A DNA stretch of 64,000 nt from Cupriavidus necator A5-1 (GTDB taxonomy: Bacteria; Pseudomonadota; Gammaproteobacteria; Burkholderiales; Burkholderiaceae), in the NCBI RefSeq assembly GCF_000744095.1, contig NZ_JQLI01000001.1, positions 3,782,001 to 3,846,000 on the forward strand, written 5' to 3'. The notes under the pieces were generated by a model, which saw nothing but the letters and a program-made list of their open reading frames with translations, was not told the origin of the DNA and searched no databases. Position numbers and translations under genes: made by a program. Positions 28,172 to 37,292 of the stretch are shown one piece after another; the stretch's first letter is position 1; each line of letters starts with the position of its first letter.

Positions 28172-28969
28172 TCAGGCCGCCACCGGCAGTTCCTGCGCCA
28201 ACCGGCAGCGCCGGTCCAGGAAATCGCTCGCATGCCCGTTGCTGCCGGCTGCCTTGTCGACCGGCTGGTCGACCACGACAAACCCCGCGCGGCCCTGCTG
28301 GTCCCGCACATAGGTGACAAAGATGCCGCGGTCGGGCGGCAGCGCCGCGGCGCCGTCATTGGCCCCGTGGCGCACCAGCAGGAACGGATCGACCGTCAGC
28401 ACAGGCGTGCTGGCCGGTACAAACTTCGCGCGTACCGGCTTGCCGTCGTGGCGCAGCGCGGTCCAGCCCGTGCCGATCGCGCCGCTGCCGCCATTGACGA
28501 GCGCCCGCGCGGCCGCGCTGATGCAATCGAGGTGGATATGCAGCTGGTCCTGGCTGCGCGAGCTGCGGGAATTGACCGCCAGGCCCAGCATGTCGTCAGG
28601 CACCGCCTTGCCGAGCGCCTGGCCGACGATGCCGCGCGCCTCCCAGCCGAAGGCCCACGGGTTGGCGCCGGCGCCGTCCCACGCCTTGCCATCTTCCACG
28701 CCGGTCACCGGGTGTGCCGGGATCACCAGGTAGTGCGACACGCCGATGGCGTCCTTGTACAGCACCAGCCCGCGCGACTGGTCCACCTGGGCGCAGTCCG
28801 GATGCGATGCCGGGGCGCTGGCCAGGCAACGCTGCTGCACGTTGCGCCACAAGCCGTCGCGCCCGCCCGACAGCGTGCCGAGCACGCCCTCGGCGGTACA
28901 GCCCGGCAAGGCCAGGGCCGCCGCGAGCCACCACCACAACCGCATGCCGCGCAGCCTCAACGCCGGCAT
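28172..28969 (-). CDS. cdh: CDP-diacylglycerol diphosphatase
   Basis: A 265-residue lipoprotein or secreted protein with lipobox-like LPGC near residue 24. Cdh-family features follow: GLVLYKDAIGVSHYLVIPA near residue 66, NPWAFGWEARGIV near 103 and the HIT-like active-site block NSRSSRSQDQLHIHLDC near 133-149. The family hydrolyses CDP-diacylglycerol to phosphatidate and CMP at the cell envelope. An alternative ATG at 28945 gives a shorter, more typical signal sequence. The gene is downstream of, and slightly overlaps, the small gene at 28957-29196, and is convergent with the TAXI gene. Confidence 0.85.
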   Translation of the reverse strand: MPALRLRGMRLWWWLAAALALPGCTAEGVLGTLSGGRDGLWRNVQQRCLASAPASHPDCAQVDQSRGLVLYKDAIGVSHYLVIPAHPVTGVEDGKAWDGAGANPWAFGWEARGIVGQALGKAVPDDMLGLAVNSRSSRSQDQLHIHLDCISAAARALVNGGSGAIGTGWTALRHDGKPVRAKFVPASTPVLTVDPFLLVRHGANDGAAALPPDRGIFVTYVRDQQGRAGFVVVDQPVDKAAGSNGHASDFLDRRCRLAQELPVAA

Positions 28970-29196
28970 GTCACTCCGTAGAAGGTGCCCGCGCGCGGGT
29001 TGGATACCACATAGGCGTTGCGCTGCGCCCAGAACTGCGCGGTGCGGAAGGCCTCGGCCTCACGCTCGCTCCATGCCGTCGCCAGCAACGGTGCGGCTTC
29101 GGCGTCGGTGGTCGGGTAGACGCGCGCCTGGTAGCGGGCGGTTTGCAGCTCGCCGGTGCGGATGGTGCGGATCGTGACGTGGAGCGGCATAGGCAT
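28957..29196 (-). CDS. Small conserved-looking hypothetical protein
   Basis: A 79-residue soluble protein (MPMPLHVTIRTIRTGELQTA at the N-terminus, ending GTFYGVTCRR). It has regular codon usage with GC-rich third positions and overlaps the start of cdh by 13 bp if cdh begins at 28969, suggesting one transcript. The start could be either of two ATGs at 29196 and 29190. I do not recognise a domain; a phage-shock or stress link would be a guess and is not claimed. Confidence 0.55.
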   Translation of the reverse strand: MPMPLHVTIRTIRTGELQTARYQARVYPTTDAEAAPLLATAWSEREAEAFRTAQFWAQRNAYVVSNPRAGTFYGVTCRR

Positions 29197-29382
29197 CGTC
29201 TCGTCGTGGAGATTCTGGAATCTTATCCACAGTCGTGTGTTGGTTTGATGACCGACTGTACAGGTTCGCGGGCGCGGGCGCGGCCGCCCGCCCATCATCC
29301 CACCATTCCCTCGGGACGAGGCTGCCCGGCAACAATGAATTGACGGACAATCTGCTGCAATCTTGAACGCCGGGAGACAGCG

Positions 29383-29868
29383 ATGCGGGCGCCAACCTAT
29401 CGAAAGGTACTGATTCTCGTGTTTTCGCACTTGGCCGCACTGGCGGCCGGCTTCGCGGCCGGCATCTACGTGCTGCCGATCCTGACGGAACAGGCCGGCG
29501 CCAGCACCGAACAAGTGCAGGCGGTGTCACAAAAGGCCAGCTATTCTGGCACGTTTCGCAAGGACCTGGCCGGCAGCGACGCCTTCCATTGGGCCAGCGG
29601 GCGCCTCCATGTCTCGCCGCAGGCCCTCGCCTTCGAAGGCGAGGTGGCACCCGGGCCGGACTACCGCATCTACCTGGTGCCGGAATTCGTCGACACCGAG
29701 GCCGCCTTCCTCAGCCTCAAGAGCCGCGCGCTGCAGGTGGCAGAACTCAAGACCTTCGGCAACTTTACCGCACCGCTCCCCGCAGGCGTGGACCCGTCGC
29801 AGTACCAGGCGGTGGTGATCTGGTGCGAGCGCTTCGGGCAATTCATCAGCGCGGCGGCGTACCGGTAA
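29383..29868 (+). CDS. DM13-domain membrane-anchored protein
   Basis: A 161-residue protein with one N-terminal membrane helix (LILVFSHLAALAAGFAAGIY). A DM13 domain follows from about residue 53: SYSGTFRKDLAGSDAFHWAS, GPDYRIYLVPEF and PSQYQAVVIWCERFGQFISA. DM13 domains have a conserved cysteine (here in IWCERFG) and are proposed to act in redox or electron transfer outside the cytoplasm. The gene stands alone, divergent from the cdh pair; ATG 29383 follows GGGAGA. Confidence 0.82.
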   Translation: MRAPTYRKVLILVFSHLAALAAGFAAGIYVLPILTEQAGASTEQVQAVSQKASYSGTFRKDLAGSDAFHWASGRLHVSPQALAFEGEVAPGPDYRIYLVPEFVDTEAAFLSLKSRALQVAELKTFGNFTAPLPAGVDPSQYQAVVIWCERFGQFISAAAYR

Positions 29869-29922
29869 GCGGGGCGCGGCATCGCGAGACAATGCTCCCC
29901 CGCCAGGGCGGCGAGGAAAGAG

Positions 29923-29950
29923 AAAAAGGGGCCGATCGAGGAACCGGCCC
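29923..29950 (-). terminator. Intrinsic terminator of the porin gene
   Basis: On the minus strand GGGCCG, a 10-nt loop and CGGCCC form a 6-bp stem followed by a short T run (complement of AAAAA at 29923-29927). It is about 100 bp beyond the porin stop. A second, T-less inverted repeat (GCCCGCCCG 29997-30005 / CGGGCGGGC 30026-30034) lies between. Confidence 0.55.
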
Positions 29951-30049
29951 AACGAATCCCGCAAGCAAGCCGCAGGCGTCGATATGAACATCACGCGCCC
30001 GCCCGTGCGCGTCTCTAGACAGTGCCGGGCGGGCGTCAGGCGGCTGCGA

Positions 30050-31120
30050 TCAGAAGCGGTGGCGCAGGCCGATAGTGGCGCCAGTCTGGTTCTCGCCGGC
30101 GACCACGGTGCCAACACCGTTCAGGCCCAGCGCGGAGCCGGACTTGTTCTTGGCATAGCCTACGTTCAGGTACACGTCGGTGCGCTTGGACAGCGAGTAG
30201 TCGGCCGACAGCACGAACATCCACGGATCTGCATCGCTGTTGCGCGTGTCAGTGTAGTACGCGGCGCCGGTCAGCTGGAACGCGGGCGTGAAGCGGTACT
30301 GCGCGCCGGCCCAGTAGACGTTGCTGCGGGTGCTGGCGGCGGTGGCGCTGGAAACGCCGTTGTCGAGCAGCCAGCGGTAGCCGGCGAACACCTTGGCGTC
30401 GCCGAAGGCATAGGCGGTGCCCACCGCGGCGCGCTTGGCGGCGCGGTCCTGCAGCGCCACGGTGGCGCCCTGGAACTGGTCGTAGGCGGCGCCGACCGAG
30501 AAGCCGCCGGCGGCGTACGACAGCCCGCCGCCGTAGCTCTTCGCGACCTTGAATTCGCCCGGCACTTCGCCGTTGTTGTCGCGGCCGAAGCTGTAGAAGG
30601 CGGTGGCGGTCAGGCCGCCGAACTTGCCGGTGTACTTGACGGCGTTGTCGACGCGGCCGTTGAAGGCCGAGTCGACGCTGTTGAGCGAGTAGCGCGGGCC
30701 CACGCCCATCGGGTCGAAGGCGCCGAACAGGTCGTACAGCGCGTTCTGCTGGCGGCCCAGCGTAACGGCGCCGAAGCCGTTCTGCAGGCCGACGTAGGCC
30801 TGGCGGCCGAACAGGCGGTTGCCCTGGCCGGAGGTGCCGGTGTCGATATCGAAGCCGCTCTCCAGCACGAAGATACCCTTCAGGCCGCCGCCCAGGTCTT
30901 CGGTGCCACGCAGGCCCCAGCGCGAACCGGACAGGTTGCCCGAGTTCAGGCGCGCCACCGTGCCCTCGGCGCCATTGCTGCCCGGCATGTTGTTGATCAC
31001 TTCGACGCCGGCGTCAACGATGCCGTAGAGCGTCACGTTGGAGGCGGTCTGGGCCGACGCCACCCCGGATGCCGCCGAAGCGGCCACTGCTGCCGTCATT
31101 GCAAGGAGAGCTTTCTTCAC
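30050..31120 (-). CDS. Gram-negative general porin (Bordetella/Burkholderia type)
   Basis: A 356-residue 16-strand porin. The signal peptide (KKALLAMTAAVAASAASGVASAQ region, cleavage after ASA) is followed by the diagnostic mature start SNVTLYGIVDAGVEV, then GSRWGLRGTEDLGGGLKGIF, FGRQAYVGLQNGFGAVTLGR and a C-terminal strand ending in Phe (GLRHRF), as needed for outer-membrane assembly. The start is GTG 31120 with GGAG 8 nt upstream; a longer frame would read through a tandem-repeat region. It is monocistronic, and the 5' region carries a 9-bp tandem repeat. Confidence 0.93.
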   Translation of the reverse strand: MKKALLAMTAAVAASAASGVASAQTASNVTLYGIVDAGVEVINNMPGSNGAEGTVARLNSGNLSGSRWGLRGTEDLGGGLKGIFVLESGFDIDTGTSGQGNRLFGRQAYVGLQNGFGAVTLGRQQNALYDLFGAFDPMGVGPRYSLNSVDSAFNGRVDNAVKYTGKFGGLTATAFYSFGRDNNGEVPGEFKVAKSYGGGLSYAAGGFSVGAAYDQFQGATVALQDRAAKRAAVGTAYAFGDAKVFAGYRWLLDNGVSSATAASTRSNVYWAGAQYRFTPAFQLTGAAYYTDTRNSDADPWMFVLSADYSLSKRTDVYLNVGYAKNKSGSALGLNGVGTVVAGENQTGATIGLRHRF

Positions 31121-31190
31121 TGTGTTTCTCCGTATTCTGTTTGATTCATGACACTGCGCCGGACCCGTTCGGAGCCAGACCCGGCCAACC

Positions 31191-31262
31191 TGCTTAATCC
31201 GCTTATTCCGCTTATTCCGCTTACTCTGCTCAACTTGCTTAAAGCGACTAACCCGATCAACC
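31191..31262. repeat. 9-bp tandem repeat upstream of the porin gene
   Basis: About eight 9-bp units run from 31191 to 31262: TGCTTAATC, CGCTTATTC twice, CGCTTACTC, TGCTCAACT, TGCTTAAAG, CGACTAACC and CGATCAACC. The middle units are identical or nearly so and the ends decay. It lies 70-140 bp upstream of the porin start, in the leader or promoter. It also gives short repeated peptides in non-coding frames, which should not be taken as genes. The rest of the 365-bp gap (31121-31485) shows no gene. Confidence 0.7.
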
Positions 31263-31485
31263 CGGCAACGGCGCATCGTCCGCACGAGTGGCGGCCTGCG
31301 CATTGTGCAGGTGCAATATGAAAGCCTTGTGACGCATGCTTGGCAGCAAGATGTGCCGCATAGCTATCGGATGGGGGTTTTCCCTGTGAGCAATGGGAAC
31401 GATTTGGTAGGATGCAGGCTTTTCCGACGACGGTAATGCCAGTGCCCCGTGCCGCCATGTGCCTTTGCCTCGACAGCTTCGCGTC

Positions 31486-34122
31486 ATGAGGCTGGCCGAG
31501 ATCAAGACCCGGCTTGCCCCGCTGCTCGCTTCAACGCAGGCCAAGTTGCAGGCTTCGCTGCCTGACTCCCTGAAGGAACGCATGTCGGCCCTGCCGGCGC
31601 GCACCGCGCGCCTGGGACTGACGCGGCCCGGCTCGCTGCGCCCCACGCGCCGCGGCTTGCTGGTGGGGCTGGCCGCCTTGCCCACCGCCTTCCTGCTTTA
31701 CGTGCTGGTCCTGGTGCCGTTCACGCCCGGCATCAGCGACATCCGCAAGGCCAAGTCCGAGCAGCCCGCGCAGGTCCTGTCCGCCGACGGCAAGGAGCTG
31801 GCCGTCTTCAAGTGGGCCAACCGCGACTGGGTGCCGCTGGCGCAGATCTCGCCCAATGTGGTGGCCGCGCTGATCTCCACCGAAGACCATCGTTTCTACC
31901 AGCACCACGGGCTCGACTGGCGCCGCATGGCCTCGGCCGCGGTACATACCTTTACCGGCGACCGCCAGGGCGGCTCGACCATCACGCAGCAGCTCGCGCG
32001 CAACCTCTATCCCGATGAGATCGGGCGCGCCCCCACGCTGACGCGCAAGCTCAAGGAAGCGATCACCGCGCTGAAGATCGAGGCGCTCTATACCAAGGAC
32101 GAGATCCTCGAGACCTATCTGAATACGGTACCGTTCCTGTACAACGCGTTCGGCATCGAGATGGCCGCGCGCACGTACTTCGACAAGCCGGCCCGGTCGC
32201 TCGACGTGCTGCAGAGCGCCACCCTGATCGGCATGCTCAAGGGCAACAGCTACTACAACCCGGTGCTCAACCCCGAGCGCGCGCTGGACCGGCGCAATAC
32301 CGTGCTGGGCCAGATGGTCAAGCGCGGCAAGCTCGATGCGGCCCGCTATGAACAGTTGAAGAAGCGCCCGCTGCGCATCGACTTCGAACGCCAGACCGAG
32401 CCGCCCGGCCCCGCGCCGCATTTCGCGCAGCAGCTGCGCAAGTGGCTGATCGGCTGGGCCGACCGCAACGGCTACGACATCTACGCCGACGGGCTGGTGG
32501 TGCGCACCACCATCGACGCACGGCTGCAGGCCATGGCCACCCAGGCCGTGGTGCAGCAGGGCAACCGGCTGCAGGCGGTCGCCAACGCGGCGTGGGCCCC
32601 GCGCGCGGGCTGGGCCGCCGACAAGGCGCTGGTGCAGGCCTTCGTGCGCGAGACGCCGGAATACCGCGCCGCCACCGCCGCCGGCACCCCGCCTGACGAG
32701 GCGCTCAAACACCTGCTGGCCGATGGCGCCTTCATGCGCGCACTGCACCAGCAGAAGACGCGCATCCAGGCCGGCTTTATCGCCATCGACCCGCGCAACG
32801 GCGAGATTCGCGCCTGGGTCGGCAGCCGCGACTACACCCAGGACGCGTTCGACCACGTGCAGCAGGCGCGCCGCCAGCCGGGCTCGACCTTCAAGCCCTT
32901 TGTCTACGGCGCGGCCTTCGAGGACGGCAAGTCGCCCGACGACACGCTGATGGACCAGGCGGTCGAGATCGAGCTGGCCGGCGGCGAGATCTGGCGCCCC
33001 ACCGACGAGGGCCGCCCCACCGGCCGCGCCATGTCGCTGCGCGATGGCCTGGTCTATTCGCGCAACACCATCACCGCGCAGCTGATGCAACAGGTCGGGC
33101 CGGACCGCGTGGCACGGCTCGCGCGCGAGATGGGCGTGCGCGAAAGCCGGCTCGACGTGGTGCCGTCGCTGGCGCTGGGCACCAGCCCGGTCACGCTCAA
33201 GGAGATGGTGGCGGCCTACGGCACCATCGCCAACGCCGGCGACTACATCGCACCGACCATGGTGACGCGCATCGAAGACCGTAACGGCAACGTGCTGCAG
33301 ACCTTCCGCCAGGCGCGCGCCGAACACGCGCTGCCCGCGGCCACCACGCAGACCCTGCTCGACGTGATGCGCGACGTGATCGACCGCGGCACCGGCGCCA
33401 GCATCCGCTCGCGCTTCGGCATCCGCGCCGACGTCGCCGGCAAGACCGGCACCACGCAGGACAACGCCGACGGCTGGTTCATCCTGATGCATCCGGAGCT
33501 GGTGGCAGGCGCCTGGGTCGGCTTCAACGACAGCCGCGTCACGCTGCGCAGCGACTACTGGGGCCAGGGCGCGCACAGCGCGCTGCCGATGGTGGGCGAC
33601 TTCTACCAGCGCGCGCTGCGCGCCCGCATCGTCGACGGCCGCGCGCGCTTTGCCGAGCACGAGGAAACCAGCCTGTTCGCATCGCTGGGCACGCAGGTGC
33701 GCGGCTGGTTCAGCCAGCTGTTCAGCCGCGACAAGCCGGCCGAAGCGCCGGCACCGCGCCCCGCGCCACGCCGGCAGGCGCTGCCGGCGCCGGAGGCTGA
33801 GGTTGCGCCGCCGGCGAGCGCGCCGGCGACTGCTGCGGCCCCAGGCGTGGAGATGAGCCAGGATGAGTCCAGCCTGGCGCTGGACCGGGGGGAATCGGTG
33901 ATTGCGGTGCCGCCGGGCATGAGCGCGGGCAGTGCGCCGGCTGCGCCGATGCCGGCGGAACAACCGGCTCCTTCCGCGCCCGCCTATCCGGCTGCTCCGG
34001 TCAATGCGCCCGCTCCGGCCGCGCCGCCTGCGCCCGCCCCGCAGCCATCGGCACCCTCATCTGCCGCGCCCGTCTACCCTGTCGCGCCGGCAACCATCAC
34101 CTCCGGGAACGGCAGCTACTGA
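31486..34122 (+). CDS. Class A penicillin-binding protein (PBP1A type)
   Basis: An 878-residue bifunctional peptidoglycan synthase. After a basic N-terminus and one membrane helix (about residues 57-78) the glycosyltransferase domain shows ISTEDHRFYQHHGLDW with catalytic Glu133 and GGSTITQQLARNLY. The transpeptidase domain has PGSTFKPF (Ser467, Lys470), YSRNTITAQ (Ser525) and GKTGTTQDN (Lys653). The last 130 or so residues are an unusual Pro/Ala-rich tail with no fold. It acts at the inner membrane, periplasmic face. I preferred ATG 31486; an in-frame GTG at 31459 adds nine residues. It is divergent from the porin gene. Confidence 0.9.
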   Translation: MRLAEIKTRLAPLLASTQAKLQASLPDSLKERMSALPARTARLGLTRPGSLRPTRRGLLVGLAALPTAFLLYVLVLVPFTPGISDIRKAKSEQPAQVLSADGKELAVFKWANRDWVPLAQISPNVVAALISTEDHRFYQHHGLDWRRMASAAVHTFTGDRQGGSTITQQLARNLYPDEIGRAPTLTRKLKEAITALKIEALYTKDEILETYLNTVPFLYNAFGIEMAARTYFDKPARSLDVLQSATLIGMLKGNSYYNPVLNPERALDRRNTVLGQMVKRGKLDAARYEQLKKRPLRIDFERQTEPPGPAPHFAQQLRKWLIGWADRNGYDIYADGLVVRTTIDARLQAMATQAVVQQGNRLQAVANAAWAPRAGWAADKALVQAFVRETPEYRAATAAGTPPDEALKHLLADGAFMRALHQQKTRIQAGFIAIDPRNGEIRAWVGSRDYTQDAFDHVQQARRQPGSTFKPFVYGAAFEDGKSPDDTLMDQAVEIELAGGEIWRPTDEGRPTGRAMSLRDGLVYSRNTITAQLMQQVGPDRVARLAREMGVRESRLDVVPSLALGTSPVTLKEMVAAYGTIANAGDYIAPTMVTRIEDRNGNVLQTFRQARAEHALPAATTQTLLDVMRDVIDRGTGASIRSRFGIRADVAGKTGTTQDNADGWFILMHPELVAGAWVGFNDSRVTLRSDYWGQGAHSALPMVGDFYQRALRARIVDGRARFAEHEETSLFASLGTQVRGWFSQLFSRDKPAEAPAPRPAPRRQALPAPEAEVAPPASAPATAAAPGVEMSQDESSLALDRGESVIAVPPGMSAGSAPAAPMPAEQPAPSAPAYPAAPVNAPAPAAPPAPAPQPSAPSSAAPVYPVAPATITSGNGSY

Positions 34123-34143
34123 GCGCCGCGCAAGGCCAACCGC

Positions 34144-34161
34144 GCTGGCCGCTGCGCCAGC
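34144..34161. terminator. Weak hairpin between convergent pbp and DUF1501 genes
   Basis: GCTGGC and GCCAGC form a 6-bp stem with a 6-nt loop in the 42-bp convergent gap. There is no T run on either side, so termination is only possible, not shown. Confidence 0.28.
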
Positions 34162-34164
34162 ACG

Positions 34165-35490
34165 CTACACCAGCCCGATATCCCGTGCCCGCACGCCGGG
34201 AAACACCTGCGCCAGCCTCGCGTCATCCAGCCCGTAGAGCCTGCGGAAGACGCCGCCCAGCAAGGCGCGATATTCATTGCGCACCGGCCAGTCCCGGTTC
34301 TGGTTCAGCGTAGCCTGCTCCACCGCCACCTGCTCGCCCGCAATACGCCCGCCGCGCACGGCACCGCCCGCCACCCAATACACCGTTCCGTGGCCATGAT
34401 CCGTGCCGCGCGTGCCGTTCTCGCGGAAGGTGCGGCCGAACTCGGACAGCACGACCACGGTAGTCTGGTTCCACGCCGGCCCCATCTCCGCCGCAAAGGC
34501 CGACAAGCCGCGGCCAAGGTTGTCGAGCAGGCTGGCAAGCTGCCCCTGCGCGCCGCCCTGGTTGACATGGGTATCCCAACCGCCCACGTCGATAAAGCCC
34601 AGGTTGAAGCGCTCGCGCATCAGCCCGGCCATGCGGCGCGCTTCGACCTCGAAGCCGCGCGCGCTGAGCGAACGGCGGTTGGCGGCCTGCATTTCCTGCT
34701 GGCGCGACGCCATCGTGCCGGTGTCGCCGCCTGACATGGCGGGTTGCGCAGACTGCGCCTGGCGCGCGACCGTCTCGCGCAGCTCGAACCCCTCATCGAT
34801 CAGCGACTCGAAACGCGTGCCGCGGTACATCTGTGCCAGCAGCTTCGACTGGCGCGCGTCGAACGGCGTGCGGCCGCTGCCCTTGAGCGAGACATTGGGC
34901 ACATCGCGCGGGCCGGACAGCACCACCGGCAGGCCATCGGTAAACGCCACCGGTGCGGCCTGGCCGCCCATCGCCTGTGTCAGCCGGTTGAGGAAGCCGC
35001 TGCCGCGCAGGGACGCCACGTCCTTGCGATCCTCGCCCTCGCCCGGCAGTCCTGCCTCGATGCCGTCCTGGGTCTCGAAGTGGCTGCGCGACAGGTCGTG
35101 CGTCCCGGCGAACGGCACGAAGGCGAGCTGGCCGCGCTGCCACAGCGGCAGCATGGTCGGGGCCAGCGCCGGGTGCAGCGCCCAGTCGCCGATGCCGCGC
35201 GCGGTGCTGTCGGCGGCAAAGGCTGGCGCCAGCGCCACCGCCGCATTGGGGTCCGCGTCGGCACCGGCCATGGGTGGGCGCCGGATGGCGATGTTGGGCC
35301 GGGAGGCGTAGTAGAACTCGCTACCGGCGGGCACCAGCACGCTGGCGGCATCATAGCCGCCGCGCAGGAATACCAGCAGGAAGCGCGCATCGGCCTGCGC
35401 CGGCAGCGCATAGACGCGCGAGGCGATGGCGGGCAGCGCCAGCCCGAGCGTGGCGCCGCCCATCGTCTTCAGCCATTGTCGGCGATGCAT
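34165..35490 (-). CDS. DUF1501 family protein (secreted sulfatase-like fold)
   Basis: A 441-residue protein with a signal sequence (RRQWLKTMGGATLGLALPAI, with an RR pair suggestive of Tat export). Conserved DUF1501 blocks follow: FLLVFLRGGYDAASVLVPAG, LAFVPFAGTHDLSRSHFETQ, IDVGGWDTHVNQGG and VVVLSEFGRTFRENG near the C-terminus with TDHGHGTVYWVAGG. These metal-binding-like DTH and DHG elements resemble alkaline-phosphatase or sulfatase folds, but no activity is established for the family. It lies 18 bp downstream of the DUF1800 gene, its usual partner. Confidence 0.88.
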   Translation of the reverse strand: MHRRQWLKTMGGATLGLALPAIASRVYALPAQADARFLLVFLRGGYDAASVLVPAGSEFYYASRPNIAIRRPPMAGADADPNAAVALAPAFAADSTARGIGDWALHPALAPTMLPLWQRGQLAFVPFAGTHDLSRSHFETQDGIEAGLPGEGEDRKDVASLRGSGFLNRLTQAMGGQAAPVAFTDGLPVVLSGPRDVPNVSLKGSGRTPFDARQSKLLAQMYRGTRFESLIDEGFELRETVARQAQSAQPAMSGGDTGTMASRQQEMQAANRRSLSARGFEVEARRMAGLMRERFNLGFIDVGGWDTHVNQGGAQGQLASLLDNLGRGLSAFAAEMGPAWNQTTVVVLSEFGRTFRENGTRGTDHGHGTVYWVAGGAVRGGRIAGEQVAVEQATLNQNRDWPVRNEYRALLGGVFRRLYGLDDARLAQVFPGVRARDIGLV

Positions 35491-35508
35491 GGTTCGCTCC
35501 TTTGTCCG

Positions 35509-37107
35509 TCAGCGCTGCATCCACTCCGGCGAGGCGAGCAGCACGGTGTTCCACTCGGCCTGCGATTCGGCCTGCGCCAGCGCGGCGCGCGTGGCGGGGC
35601 CGAGCGTGGCCTCGATGGTGTCGTAGTACAGCTTGTTGCCGATCATCGGGAAGCGCGCGCCGCGCGGCTTGCCCGCATCGCCGGCGAAGAGACCAGCCGG
35701 CCCCGAGCCGATCGCGCGCGCGATCTCGAAGCGCCGCACCATCTGCCCCGAACTGGCCCACGCGCTCTCCGCCGACGGATAGCCGTCGGGCGTGACGTGG
35801 CCGTACAGCGGCTCGCCGAGCTGGTTCAGCCAGTTCAGCACCGGGCGCAGGTTGGTCACGGGGCGGCCGTCATAGGCGAGGCGCATCGATGACACCACGT
35901 AGACCATCGGGTCCTTGAACTTGCGTGCGGGCGAGGCCAGCAGCCGGTCCAGCTCGGGCGCCAGGAACAGCGTGCGCAGCACCTGCGCGATATCGCCGTC
36001 GGTACGCGTGAAGGTCTGCGCCATGCGCTCGACCAGCGCCGGCGGCGGGTTGTCGGCGACAAAGTACGCGGCCAGCCTGGCGCTGATAAAGCGCGCAGTG
36101 GCCGGCTCGCGCGCCAGGATCGACACGGCGCGCTCCACCTCGGCGAAGCCGGCCGGCTCGATGCGCTGGCCCAGCAGCGTCTTCACGCCGAAGTCATGCC
36201 GGCCGGGATGGAATTCGAACACGCCTTCGCTGCGATACAGCGCCGCGCGCGCCGGGGGCAGTCGCGGCGGCGGCGTGCCGCGCAGGTTGACGCCCACGCC
36301 GGTCAGCACGCGCGCCAGCTCCTGCACGTCCTGCTGGGTGTAGCGCGAGCCGCTGGGGCCGCCCGATACGCCCAGCGTATGCAGCTCCATCAGCTCGCGC
36401 GCGTAGTTCTCGTTGATGCGGTTGGCGCTGCTCTGGGCGTTGTCCAGGTAGAGCAGCATCGCCGGCGCGGTGACGGTGGCCATCAGGAGGTCGCGAAAGC
36501 GGCCAAGCGCATGCGGGCGGATCGCGCGTTCCTCGTAGTCAGGCAGCAGCAGCCGCACCTGGCCCTTGCCCGAGTAGACGTTGAAATGGTTCATCCAGAA
36601 CCACGTCATCTGCTCGCGCAGCTGCGCCGGCGAATACAGCGCGCGCAGCAGGTGACGCCGCGCGGTTTCGGCCACCAGCTCGCGGCCCTGCGCGTTCAGT
36701 GCCTGGCGGGCTTGTTGTTTGCTGTCGTCATCGGGCAGCATGTCGATCCGCTCGCGGGCCTCGCGCGCGGCCTTGAGTTGGGCGGCGGCATCGGCCTGCA
36801 GGCCGGGTAGTGCGGCAATGGCCGTTGCCAGTTCCGGCGGATCGACCAGCGGCATTGCCAGTTGCCGGTCGAGATAAGCCTTGCGGCCGAGTTGGCGCAG
36901 TTCGGCCAGGCTGGCCTGGTCGGCGCCGTAGGTGACGGTGTTGAGCCAGTGCAGGTCGGCGGTGCTGTCGTTGGCACCGGCCGGGAACTGCGCGCAGGCG
37001 CCCAGGCACGCAGCCAGGGCCAGCGCCGCGGCGGCGCGCCAGGCGGCGTACCTCGCATCCAGCCAACGCGCCGTGCCGGGTTGTTTCGCATGCTGCACCG
37101 CATCCAT
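35509..37107 (-). CDS. DUF1800 family lipoprotein-like protein
   Basis: A 532-residue protein. The N-terminus has a hydrophobic stretch ending in a lipobox-like LGAC. DUF1800 markers are clear: LNTVTYGADQASLAELRQLG, MTWFWMNHFNVYSGKGQVR, NENYARELMELHTLGVSGG, YTQQDVQELARVLTGVGV and FDFHPGRHDFG-like FEFHPGRHDFGVKTLLG. The family is widespread next to DUF1501 genes and is suspected to act at the cell surface, but the function is unknown. It is the first gene of the pair. Confidence 0.88.
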   Translation of the reverse strand: MDAVQHAKQPGTARWLDARYAAWRAAAALALAACLGACAQFPAGANDSTADLHWLNTVTYGADQASLAELRQLGRKAYLDRQLAMPLVDPPELATAIAALPGLQADAAAQLKAAREARERIDMLPDDDSKQQARQALNAQGRELVAETARRHLLRALYSPAQLREQMTWFWMNHFNVYSGKGQVRLLLPDYEERAIRPHALGRFRDLLMATVTAPAMLLYLDNAQSSANRINENYARELMELHTLGVSGGPSGSRYTQQDVQELARVLTGVGVNLRGTPPPRLPPARAALYRSEGVFEFHPGRHDFGVKTLLGQRIEPAGFAEVERAVSILAREPATARFISARLAAYFVADNPPPALVERMAQTFTRTDGDIAQVLRTLFLAPELDRLLASPARKFKDPMVYVVSSMRLAYDGRPVTNLRPVLNWLNQLGEPLYGHVTPDGYPSAESAWASSGQMVRRFEIARAIGSGPAGLFAGDAGKPRGARFPMIGNKLYYDTIEATLGPATRAALAQAESQAEWNTVLLASPEWMQR

Positions 37108-37292
37108 GCCCGCTCCTTCGCTGGATCCTTTATGACGATGTTACGTGGCATGCGCGTTTCCGTTGACCCGTAAGTGTGGGGGGAGTGTTACCAATGCTTT
37201 CAGCGAGCGATTGCCGGAATTGCCAAGACAGCGGCGGCGCGGCTGGCTAGCCTTGCGCTTTGCCATCCCGATCCCGCCCCCCTTGGGCGGAA

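Noticed and set aside
31200..31330. N-terminal extension of the porin with KRNKRNKR-like peptide
   Set aside because: It is the 9-bp tandem repeat read in frame; the signal peptide and ribosome-binding site place the start at GTG 31120.
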